64,000 bases of DNA. Origin: Dietzia alimentaria 72 (GTDB lineage Bacteria; Actinomycetota; Actinomycetes; Mycobacteriales; Mycobacteriaceae). A program made the position numbers and the translations under genes. Under the pieces are notes generated by a model, which was given only the letters and a program-made list of their open reading frames with translations, did not search any database and was not told the origin of the DNA. Below are positions 57,262 through 64,000 of this stretch, one piece after another. Within the stretch, counting starts at the first letter, position 1; each line of letters begins with the position of its first letter. The stretch covers positions 1 through 64,000 of the forward strand of contig NZ_AGFF01000032.1 of the NCBI RefSeq assembly GCF_000226215.1. The letters are read 5' to 3'.

Positions 57262-59391
57262 ATGGCTTTTGCGACCGAAATTCCCGACGACGGGGCCCCT
57301 GTAGACCCCACAGTGCTGTCGTACTCGGAGTTTCGTCCCATCGGGGACATCGAACGCAGCTCGAACCGCTTTGAAGTGGTTAGTGAATTCACGCCGTCAG
57401 GCGACCAACCCACGGCTATCGCCGAGCTAACCGAGCGCCTCGAACGCAGTGAGCGTGACATTGTCCTGCTGGGCGCCACGGGTACCGGTAAGTCCGCCAC
57501 CACGGCATGGCTCATCGAGAAGGTTCAGCGTCCGACGCTGGTCATGGCGCCCAATAAGACCCTCGCGGCACAACTGGCCAACGAGCTGCGCGAAATGTTG
57601 CCCAACAACGCGGTCGAGTACTTCGTGTCGTATTACGACTACTACCAACCCGAGGCCTACATCGCCCAGACGGACACCTTCATCGAGAAGGACTCCTCCA
57701 TCAACGACGACGTGGAGAGGCTTAGGCACTCCGCGACATCGTCCCTGTTGTCCAGACGCGACGTCGTCGTCGTCAGCTCTGTCTCATGTATTTACGGTCT
57801 CGGCACACCGCAGTCCTACCTTGATCGTTCTGTGTCATTGTCCGTCGGGCAGGAAGTTGACCGCGACCAACTGCTGCGACTCCTGGTGGACGTGCAGTAC
57901 GAACGCAACGATGTCTCAATGACGCGCGGAACGTTCCGGGCCAAGGGCGACACCGTCGATATCATCCCCACGTACGAGGAGCTCGCAGTGCGCATCGAGT
58001 TCTTCGGTGACGAAGTGGACGCGTTGTACTACATCCACCCGTTGACCGGCGATGTCGTGCGCCGCGTTGACGAGGTCCGCATTTTCCCCGCCACCCACTA
58101 CGTGGCCGGGCCCGACCGGATGGCCAAGGCGATCGCGTCGATCGAGGAGGAGCTGGAGGGCAGACTCGCCGAGCTCGAGAACCAGGGCAAGCTTCTCGAA
58201 GCCCAGCGCCTGCGTATGCGCACCTCCTACGACATCGAGATGATGCAGCAGGTCGGATTCTGCTCGGGCATCGAGAACTACTCACGGCACATCGACGGCC
58301 GAGCCGCAGGCAGTTCCCCGGCGACGCTCATCGACTACTTCCCCGAGGACTTCCTCACAGTGATCGACGAGTCCCACGTGACGGTGCCGCAGATTGGCGC
58401 CATGTACGAGGGCGATGCGTCACGCAAACGCAATCTCGTCGACTTCGGCTTCCGCTTGCCCTCGGCCCTGGATAACCGTCCCCTGACCTGGGAAGAATTC
58501 TCGGATCGGGTGGGCCAGACCGTCTATCTGTCCGCGACCCCGGGCAACTACGAGATGGGCCGCACGGGTGGCGAGTTTGTGGAACAGGTGATCCGTCCGA
58601 CAGGACTGGTGGACCCGAAGATCGTGGTCAAGCCCACCAAGGGGCAGATCGACGACCTGATAGGTGAGATCCGCGCGCGTGCCGACCGCGACGAGCGTGT
58701 GCTCGTGACCACCCTGACCAAGAAGATGTCGGAGGACCTCACCGACTACCTACTCGAGCTGGGCGTCCGGGTGCGCTACCTGCACTCCGAGATCGACACT
58801 CTGCAGCGGGTGGAACTCCTGCGGGACCTGCGCCGAGGCGAGTACGACGTCCTGGTGGGTATCAACCTGTTGCGAGAGGGCCTCGACCTGCCGGAGGTCT
58901 CGCTGGTCGCGATCCTCGACGCGGACAAGGAGGGCTTCCTGCGCTCGAGCACGTCGCTGATCCAGACCATCGGCCGCGCCGCTCGAAACGTCTCGGGTGA
59001 GGTCCACATGTACGCGGACCGCATCACCGATTCCATGCAGCACGCGATGGAGGAGACGGAACGGCGTCGCGAGAAGCAGATCGCCTACAACACCGAGCAC
59101 GGCATCGACCCGCAGCCGCTGCGCAAGAAGATTGCGGACATTCTCGACAGGGTGGGGGAGGACCGCAGCGATGCGTCCGACCCCAGGGACCGGCCGGAGC
59201 TCGTGGGGACACGCGCGATCGGTAATGCGGCCCGGCCCCGCAAGGAGTTGGAGAAGCTCATCGGGGAGATGACCGAACAGATGATGTCCGCCGCCACCGA
59301 GCTGCGGTTCGAGCTGGCGGGACGCCTTCGTGATGAGATCGGAGAACTGCGCAAGGAACTCAAGGGCATGCGTGAGGCGGGTGTCGAGTGA
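57262..59391 (+). CDS. uvrB: Excinuclease ABC subunit B
   Basis: A 709-residue damage-recognition helicase of nucleotide excision repair. Walker [11 protein letters not shown], the damage-probing beta-hairpin ([19 protein letters not shown]), DEAD-like [11 protein letters not shown], motif [14 protein letters not shown] and motif [12 protein letters not shown] are present. The C-terminal UVR domain ([20 protein letters not shown]) binds UvrC. ATG 57262 is 7 nt from TAGGCT, and no ribosome binding site is needed for a leaderless message. Confidence 0.97.
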   Translation: MAFATEIPDDGAPVDPTVLSYSEFRPIGDIERSSNRFEVVSEFTPSGDQPTAIAELTERLERSERDIVLLGATGTGKSATTAWLIEKVQRPTLVMAPNKTLAAQLANELREMLPNNAVEYFVSYYDYYQPEAYIAQTDTFIEKDSSINDDVERLRHSATSSLLSRRDVVVVSSVSCIYGLGTPQSYLDRSVSLSVGQEVDRDQLLRLLVDVQYERNDVSMTRGTFRAKGDTVDIIPTYEELAVRIEFFGDEVDALYYIHPLTGDVVRRVDEVRIFPATHYVAGPDRMAKAIASIEEELEGRLAELENQGKLLEAQRLRMRTSYDIEMMQQVGFCSGIENYSRHIDGRAAGSSPATLIDYFPEDFLTVIDESHVTVPQIGAMYEGDASRKRNLVDFGFRLPSALDNRPLTWEEFSDRVGQTVYLSATPGNYEMGRTGGEFVEQVIRPTGLVDPKIVVKPTKGQIDDLIGEIRARADRDERVLVTTLTKKMSEDLTDYLLELGVRVRYLHSEIDTLQRVELLRDLRRGEYDVLVGINLLREGLDLPEVSLVAILDADKEGFLRSSTSLIQTIGRAARNVSGEVHMYADRITDSMQHAMEETERRREKQIAYNTEHGIDPQPLRKKIADILDRVGEDRSDASDPRDRPELVGTRAIGNAARPRKELEKLIGEMTEQMMSAATELRFELAGRLRDEIGELRKELKGMREAGVE

Positions 59392-59483
59392 GCGTGACTT
59401 GGTGATGTGGGCCGCTTACCCCCTCCGGTGACGACCCCGGCGGACTACTGTGAGTGAAACGTGTTCCTGACGAGAGGAAGAGA

Positions 59484-59933
59484 ATGAGCGCCTACACGAA
59501 GGTGGTCGTGGGAACGGACGGATCCGAGTCGTCGTACCTGGCGGTCGACCGCGCCGCCGAACTAGCAGCCGACGCATCGGCGGGCCTGGTGATCGCGTGC
59601 GCCTATGTGCCCGCGGACCCGCGGTCCGTCAACCAGGCGGCTGACATGATGGGCGACGACGCTTACCAGATTCGTGGTGACAATCCGGCCGAGGACATCG
59701 TCCGTGGAGCCCGGGACAGGGCACAATCGGCCGGTGCGACCGATATCGAGGTCCGCACGGTCAAGGGTGCCCCCGTGGAATCTCTGATCAAGCTGGCGGA
59801 TGAGGTCCATGCCGATCTGCTCGTGGTCGGAAACAAAGGGCTTAACTCGCTGACCGGTCGTCTGCTCGGTTCTGTGCCGGCGGATGCAGCTCGCCGTGCC
59901 ACGTGCGACGTGCTGATCGTCCACACGACGTAA
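59484..59933 (+). CDS. Universal stress protein (UspA family)
   Basis: A 149-residue USP. VVVGTDGSESSYLAVDRA is the first nucleotide-binding strand and GNKGLNSLTGRLLGSVPADAA, with the G-2X-G-9X-G(S/T) ATP motif, is the second. It is the counterpart of Rv1636 (TB15.3), which follows uvrB in Mycobacterium. ATG 59484 has GAGAGGAAG upstream. Confidence 0.93.
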   Translation: MSAYTKVVVGTDGSESSYLAVDRAAELAADASAGLVIACAYVPADPRSVNQAADMMGDDAYQIRGDNPAEDIVRGARDRAQSAGATDIEVRTVKGAPVESLIKLADEVHADLLVVGNKGLNSLTGRLLGSVPADAARRATCDVLIVHTT

Positions 59934-59970
59934 AGACCCCAGCGGGTTCAACCCTCCGGTGGCAGGTGGG

Positions 59971-60405
59971 TCATTCGCAGAGGCGAGTCCGGCTCGCATC
60001 GATCAGTTTCTGACCTACCTCTGCCGATTCGCGGTCCGGATGCTGGGCCGCGATCGCACTGGTGAGCGGCCGGATACGGTCCAGTATGGTGTCGTCGTCC
60101 GCGCCGTCGGCGATACTGTGGCAGATTCCGATGCCCACCTCGACGGTGGTGCTGGCGGTCATGTCCGTAGGGAATCCGAAGCCGGACAAGTCGTCGAGAA
60201 ACTCCCGCTCCGCCGGCGACCAGCGAGAAGTGGTGTCGGCGGGCGCGGAGGCGGGGGAGGCCCCGGCCGTCACGGTCGCGGGGCCGGTGGTGGTCCGGGA
60301 AGCCTCAGGGGCACCCTCCACGTGGTCCGAATTGCACGCAACCATGGTGATGGCCGTCAGTAGCACCATCGTGCCAACACCGACGCGGCGGAGAGCGAAG
60401 GTCAT
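59971..60405 (-). CDS. DUF732-family lipoprotein
   Basis: A 144-residue protein with a signal and lipobox MVAC (about residue 24), a Thr/Ala/Pro linker (35-60) and a DUF732-like helical domain with two cysteines (GICHSI and TRLCE). DUF732 lipoproteins are common in mycobacteria; the function is unknown. The ATG overlaps the stop of the HelR-like gene by 4 nt, so it is co-translated with it. Convergent with the universal stress protein. Confidence 0.78.
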   Translation of the reverse strand: MTFALRRVGVGTMVLLTAITMVACNSDHVEGAPEASRTTTGPATVTAGASPASAPADTTSRWSPAEREFLDDLSGFGFPTDMTASTTVEVGIGICHSIADGADDDTILDRIRPLTSAIAAQHPDRESAEVGQKLIDASRTRLCE

Positions 60406-62771
60406 GCGGAAACTTCCTGTCGTCGGTCGGTGACGGTGTCACGGATCTGTGCGAGCAGTGGTCCGAAGCCATCAGGCTGCACGAGGATGAGGTCCTGCGT
60501 GGCGCGCGTGACCCCCACGTAGAGGTCCTGGAGACCCTGCGGTGAACGTGCGAGGACATGGTCGGGATCCACGACCACGACCACGTCGAATTCGAGCCCC
60601 TTGGCCAGGGCAAGGGGGAGAACCGCCGTGCCTGGTCGGGCTTGTTCCACCGCCTCACGCAGTGGGAGGTCCGCGGCGGAGGGGTCGGAGTCCCCGAGAC
60701 CGTCCGGTATCAACACCGCCACGGCGCGTTCATCTGGGACAGCGGCGACCTTCCCGGCGACCACCGGCGCGAGAGAGGTCGACTCCGGCTCGAGCCACGC
60801 CACCGGCCGGCGCCCCGGGCGGACCGGTCGCGGCGACGTGGCGGATGGATCGATCCGGTCGAGCAATAGCTCCGCTACGGCAGAGATGGTTTCCGGAGTG
60901 CGGTAGTTCACCGTGAGCTCGCTCAATACCCATCTGTCGTCCACGTAGGGCGACAGGGAGGCATCCCACGTGTCGATTCCCGCGGGGCTCGAAGTTTGGG
61001 CGACGTCCCCGACGAGCGTCATCCACCGGTTGGGGGACCGGCGCATGATGACCCTCCAGGCCATGGTCGACAATTCCTGGGCTTCGTCCACGATCACGTG
61101 GCCGAACGCCCAGTTTCGGTCCGATCCGGCACGGTCCGCGACTGTCAGGTCGGAATCGGCGCTGTGCCGGCGCGCCAGGGATTCCGCGTCCACCACGTCG
61201 TAGGCCATGAGTACCTCTGGGTCTAGATCGTCCTCGATGTCCTGGACGGCGGAACCCGTGAGGATTTCCAGTGCCTCCTCGGCCTGGCGGAGCTGTTCAT
61301 TCCATGCGCGGTCGGCCTCAGTGCCCTCGGTCCCCGGAGCCTCACCGAGGAGTTCCGCGAGTTCGTCGAGAAGGGGCACATCGGCAACCGAGAAAGCCGC
61401 GCCGTCCTCACGGAACAGAGCCTCCTGGTCTTCCGCGACGTAATCTCCGGCGGCCTCGGCGATGCGGTCCCGATTCGAGAGCAGGTCAGCCAACAACTCC
61501 TCGGGTCGTAGTGACGGCCACCAGGCGCTGATCGCGTCGAGAACCTCAGGTGCCGCTTCGACCTCGGCCCGAAGCGCTGCCCTGTCGTCGGCGTCGAGTA
61601 GGGGCATGGCGGGGTCGCCCAGGTCTCCGACGCCGTCCCCCTTCGGTGACCACGCGTCGTTCTCGGCGTGCCAGACCGGGTCGGTGAGTTCCGCGACGTA
61701 TTGCTCGGTGAGGGCGTCGACGATCCGCGTGGCAAATGCGTCACGCGCTTGATTGTGCGGCCGACGGGCCATGCGGGCGCGCCCACGGGCCGCACGGACC
61801 GCAGCCGGCGTCAGTACCAGGTCGTGGCCCTCGGCGCGGATCACCACGTCGGATTCCGGGGCCAGTTGGCGTGCCCGCACCGCGGCCTTGAGAATGCCCA
61901 CCATTTCGCCCGACCCCTTGACCTCCTCGCCCCGCAGGGTCTCGGGGCCGGTCGCACGAACGCCTGGGTAGAGATCGGCGAGCGTACGCAGTACCACTCC
62001 TGATTCGCCGAGGGACGGTAGCACGCGGGCGATGTAGTCGAGGAACCGTGCGTTTGGACCAACGATGAGTACACCGCTGCGATCAAGTCGCTGTCGGTGT
62101 GTGTAGAGCAGGTAGGCCGCGCGGTGGAGAGCGACGGCGGTCTTGCCGGTACCGGGACCACCCTGGACCACCAACACACCCGTGTGCGAACTGCGGATGA
62201 TCTCGTCCTGTTCGCGTTGGATTGTGGCGACGATGTCTGACATGTGCCCGGAGCGGGCGGTGTCCAATGCTTCGAGGAGGGCCGATTCGCCCACCACGTC
62301 GTCGTGGTCCTCCGGCACTTCGCCGTCCGTGGGGGCGGTCAAATATTCGTCGTGGACACCGATCACGCGACGACCGATTGTGCGTAGATGACGGCGCTTG
62401 TGTGCACCCTCCGGTCGCGCGGTGGTGGCGAGATAAAAGGGCCGGCTGTGATCAGCCCGCCAGTCGAGCAGGAGGGTGGTGAGATCATCGTCGTCGTCCC
62501 TCAGCCCGACGCGTCCGATCCGACGGACCTCGCCGTCCTCCATATCCAGGCGGCCGAAATACAAGCCCAGGTTGGCGGCGTTGTACGCCGCAAGTTCGGA
62601 CGAATAGAGGCGGGCGAACGACTCCCGCTCGGAGCGAGCCTGAGGAGTCCCGCCGGACCCTCGTAGAACGGCGTCCAATCGTTCACGGGTGTCGGTTTTC
62701 AACTCCTCGAGCCGATCGAGAAGTCGACCGAGGTGAAGCTGTTCCTCGTCGACGGCGTCGGGTCCCGTCAC
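60402..62771 (-). CDS. HelD/HelR-like RNA polymerase-associated ATPase
   Basis: A 789-residue superfamily 1 ATPase that fits the actinobacterial HelR type, which frees stalled RNA polymerase. An N-terminal coiled coil (about 5-60, LHLGRLLDRLEELKTDTRER) precedes Walker A VQGGPGTGKTAVALHRAAY (about 195), a long insertion, Walker B VIVDEAQELS (about 560), VGDVAQTS and motif VI YVGVTRATQ. GTG 62771 follows AAAGGAG; the frame opens at 62900 but that extension lacks conservation signs. In other actinobacteria HelR promotes rifamycin tolerance. The overlap with a DUF732 lipoprotein is unusual. Confidence 0.8.
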   Translation of the reverse strand: MTGPDAVDEEQLHLGRLLDRLEELKTDTRERLDAVLRGSGGTPQARSERESFARLYSSELAAYNAANLGLYFGRLDMEDGEVRRIGRVGLRDDDDDLTTLLLDWRADHSRPFYLATTARPEGAHKRRHLRTIGRRVIGVHDEYLTAPTDGEVPEDHDDVVGESALLEALDTARSGHMSDIVATIQREQDEIIRSSHTGVLVVQGGPGTGKTAVALHRAAYLLYTHRQRLDRSGVLIVGPNARFLDYIARVLPSLGESGVVLRTLADLYPGVRATGPETLRGEEVKGSGEMVGILKAAVRARQLAPESDVVIRAEGHDLVLTPAAVRAARGRARMARRPHNQARDAFATRIVDALTEQYVAELTDPVWHAENDAWSPKGDGVGDLGDPAMPLLDADDRAALRAEVEAAPEVLDAISAWWPSLRPEELLADLLSNRDRIAEAAGDYVAEDQEALFREDGAAFSVADVPLLDELAELLGEAPGTEGTEADRAWNEQLRQAEEALEILTGSAVQDIEDDLDPEVLMAYDVVDAESLARRHSADSDLTVADRAGSDRNWAFGHVIVDEAQELSTMAWRVIMRRSPNRWMTLVGDVAQTSSPAGIDTWDASLSPYVDDRWVLSELTVNYRTPETISAVAELLLDRIDPSATSPRPVRPGRRPVAWLEPESTSLAPVVAGKVAAVPDERAVAVLIPDGLGDSDPSAADLPLREAVEQARPGTAVLPLALAKGLEFDVVVVVDPDHVLARSPQGLQDLYVGVTRATQDLILVQPDGFGPLLAQIRDTVTDRRQEVSA

Positions 62772-62849
62772 AGGCGCTCCTTTGCGGGGGTTGCGGCTCG
62801 GGCAGGACAACCAGGCTACCGGGAACCGGGGGATGCCCACATAAGACGA

Positions 62850-62876
62850 CGACCCCGCCCGAAGAGGGCGGGGTCG
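62850..62876 (-). terminator. Terminator hairpin of the DoxX-like gene
   Basis: A perfect 11-bp stem (62850-62860/62866-62876) with a 5-nt GAAGA-type loop lies after the DoxX-like stop on the reverse strand and before the HelR start. Confidence 0.65.
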
Positions 62877-62915
62877 CCGGAGTGATGCCGGTGGGGTCAC
62901 CGACCACGCCGGAGG

Positions 62916-63932
62916 TCAGGGCTGGATGACCCGGGCGGCCTTGCCGCGGAGCTCATCGGTCTTCTTACGGGCGTTCGTCGCCTGCTTGGTGGCCTTCTTC
63001 TCGATGGTCTTCTTTCGAGAATCGGCCGCCTTGCGCACGTTCTTGGCAGCCTTCTGGGCGTCCTTCGTATCGAGATTTTCCGCGCGGGCGACGGCCGCGT
63101 CGCGGGCCTCTGCTGCCTGCTCCGCGGCGACATGTGCCGCGGCGGTTGCCTGGTCACGCAGCTGTGCCGCGACGGGGGTGGCCTGTTCCTTCGCCACGGC
63201 GGCGCGATCGCGGAGATTCGCCATGACTGTCGGCGCGTTGGCGCGGACCACATTGGCGAAGCCGGAAGCCTGGTCGCGGACCTGGTCAGCTACCTCGGGA
63301 GCCTTCTCACGGATAGTGTCCGCGACCTCGGGAGCCCGGTCCTTGACTGTGTCTGCAACCCCGCGTGCCTGGTCGGCGACGTTGTGGGCAACTCCGGTGA
63401 GCGCAGCCCCCGCCGCGATCGATTCGGCCTTGGCGCCGGGAAGCTTGGCCGCGACGGTGTCGCGTGCCTTGCCCGCACGCCACGCGAGGCCGGGCTGTCC
63501 GGCCGTGTCCACAGAAGCGAGCATCAGAGCGCCGAGAAGAGCAACGTTGGTGGCCAGACCAGTGGTTTTGCGGCTACGGGCGGCCGGATCAGACTCGCTC
63601 CAGAACGCGTGGCGGCTGACCGTCGACGGCAGGTGCGAGGCGGTCAGCGCGAGCGCCGACAGGCGCGGCGCCCGTCCGAGCGCGAACAGAACGCCCGCGC
63701 CGATCTTTACCCCGGCCAGAGCCTTGACGAGCGTCTCGGTGTCCTTGGGGACGGGCGGAACGGATGCGGTGACACGCTCGTTGACGGCCTCTTCGGCCTT
63801 TTCCACCACGGGAGCGGCCTTATCGACCAGCGGCGCGGCGTCTGTCACGTGGGCGCCCGGGTTCCGCAGCGTCTCCACGCCGTCGATGACGAATACGGTG
63901 GCGAGCATGGGGCGTGCGAGTCGTCGGATCAT
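62916..63932 (-). CDS. DoxX-like protein with C-terminal 11-residue repeats
   Basis: A 338-residue protein. The N-terminal part (1-160) is DoxX-like, with helices near 8-20, 68-88, 90-103 and 126-142 and the motif FVIDGVETLRNP. The C-terminal part has at least five 11-residue repeats at residues 193-247 (ADTVKDRAPEV, ADTIREKAPEV, ADQVRDQASGF and so on), an amphipathic-helix pattern like apolipoproteins and LEA proteins, and a Lys/Ala-rich end (285-335). ATG 63932 follows AGGAGG. Function unknown. Confidence 0.75.
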   Translation of the reverse strand: MIRRLARPMLATVFVIDGVETLRNPGAHVTDAAPLVDKAAPVVEKAEEAVNERVTASVPPVPKDTETLVKALAGVKIGAGVLFALGRAPRLSALALTASHLPSTVSRHAFWSESDPAARSRKTTGLATNVALLGALMLASVDTAGQPGLAWRAGKARDTVAAKLPGAKAESIAAGAALTGVAHNVADQARGVADTVKDRAPEVADTIREKAPEVADQVRDQASGFANVVRANAPTVMANLRDRAAVAKEQATPVAAQLRDQATAAAHVAAEQAAEARDAAVARAENLDTKDAQKAAKNVRKAADSRKKTIEKKATKQATNARKKTDELRGKAARVIQP

Positions 63933-64000
63933 CGTTCCTCCTGAAATAGTGGAATATGTAGTCGAACCTAGTGAAAACATGGGGCTTTCGCCTCCGGTAC

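Noticed and set aside
62772-62915. Rifamycin-associated element upstream of the HelR-like gene
   Set aside because: No matching inverted repeat in the gap; only a terminator hairpin of the DoxX-like gene was seen.

Overview
The window is GC-rich, densely coded chromosome from a mycolic-acid-type actinobacterium (order Mycobacteriales). The evidence is S-(hydroxymethyl)mycothiol dehydrogenase, a monomeric isocitrate dehydrogenase, a CoaE fused to a GrpB/UPF0157 domain, IdeR-, HspR- and BioQ-like operators, and three secreted DUF4185 proteins of the D-arabinan-hydrolase type. The gene order hisD-hisC-hisB-(MFS)-hisH-hisA-impA-hisF-hisI-trpE-(TIGR02234)-trpC-trpB-trpA-lgt-pyk, followed later by polA-rpsA-coaE-uvrB-usp, matches the conserved backbone of Mycobacterium and Corynebacterium. 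A Dietzia-like genus is my best guess, but the sequence alone does not prove it. No prophage, insertion sequence or CRISPR array was seen.

Layout. 1-1000: the 5' end of a DUF222/13E12 gene with an SOS box, and a small secreted protein. 1010-1770: no convincing gene. 1776-6193: an iron-siderophore ABC importer behind two IdeR-like boxes, ending in the apparent remnant of a siderophore-interacting protein gene. 6194-11099: aconitase, then the biotin ECF importer bioY-bioM-bioN with a BioQ-type operator. 11204-14446: a NERD-domain helicase, and a membrane protein coupled to a penicillin-binding-like lipoprotein. 14526-19029: Hsp20 behind an HspR (HAIR) operator, and a two-component system divergent from an ABC exporter across a perfect inverted repeat. 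19187-33663: the his and trp clusters and lgt. 33710-42809: pyruvate kinase, an M23 peptidase with an RBS-pairing 5' leader, mycothiol-dependent formaldehyde oxidation, a DHA2 efflux pump and isocitrate dehydrogenase. 43082-51133: an atypical tRNA-Leu, polA, a polar amino-acid ABC importer, a methyltransferase and rpsA. 51369-64000: three DUF4185 paralogues interleaved with coaE and uvrB, a universal stress protein, a HelR-like RNA polymerase remodeller coupled to a DUF732 lipoprotein, and a DoxX-like protein with 11-residue repeats.

The his/trp block is one functional unit: HisD/C/B/H/A/F/I and TrpE/C/B/A are present, HisA is very probably the bifunctional PriA that replaces TrpF, and many genes overlap by 4 nt. 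Several housekeeping genes (hisA, trpB, pyk, polA, coaE, uvrB) have a TANNNT-like -10 element 6-7 nt before the start codon, which points to leaderless transcripts. The most unusual items are the trio of DUF4185 genes, the 74-nt class-I-shaped tRNA with a CAA anticodon, the DoxX-like protein with an apolipoprotein/LEA-like helix, and the set of recognisable operators (LexA, IdeR, BioQ, HspR).
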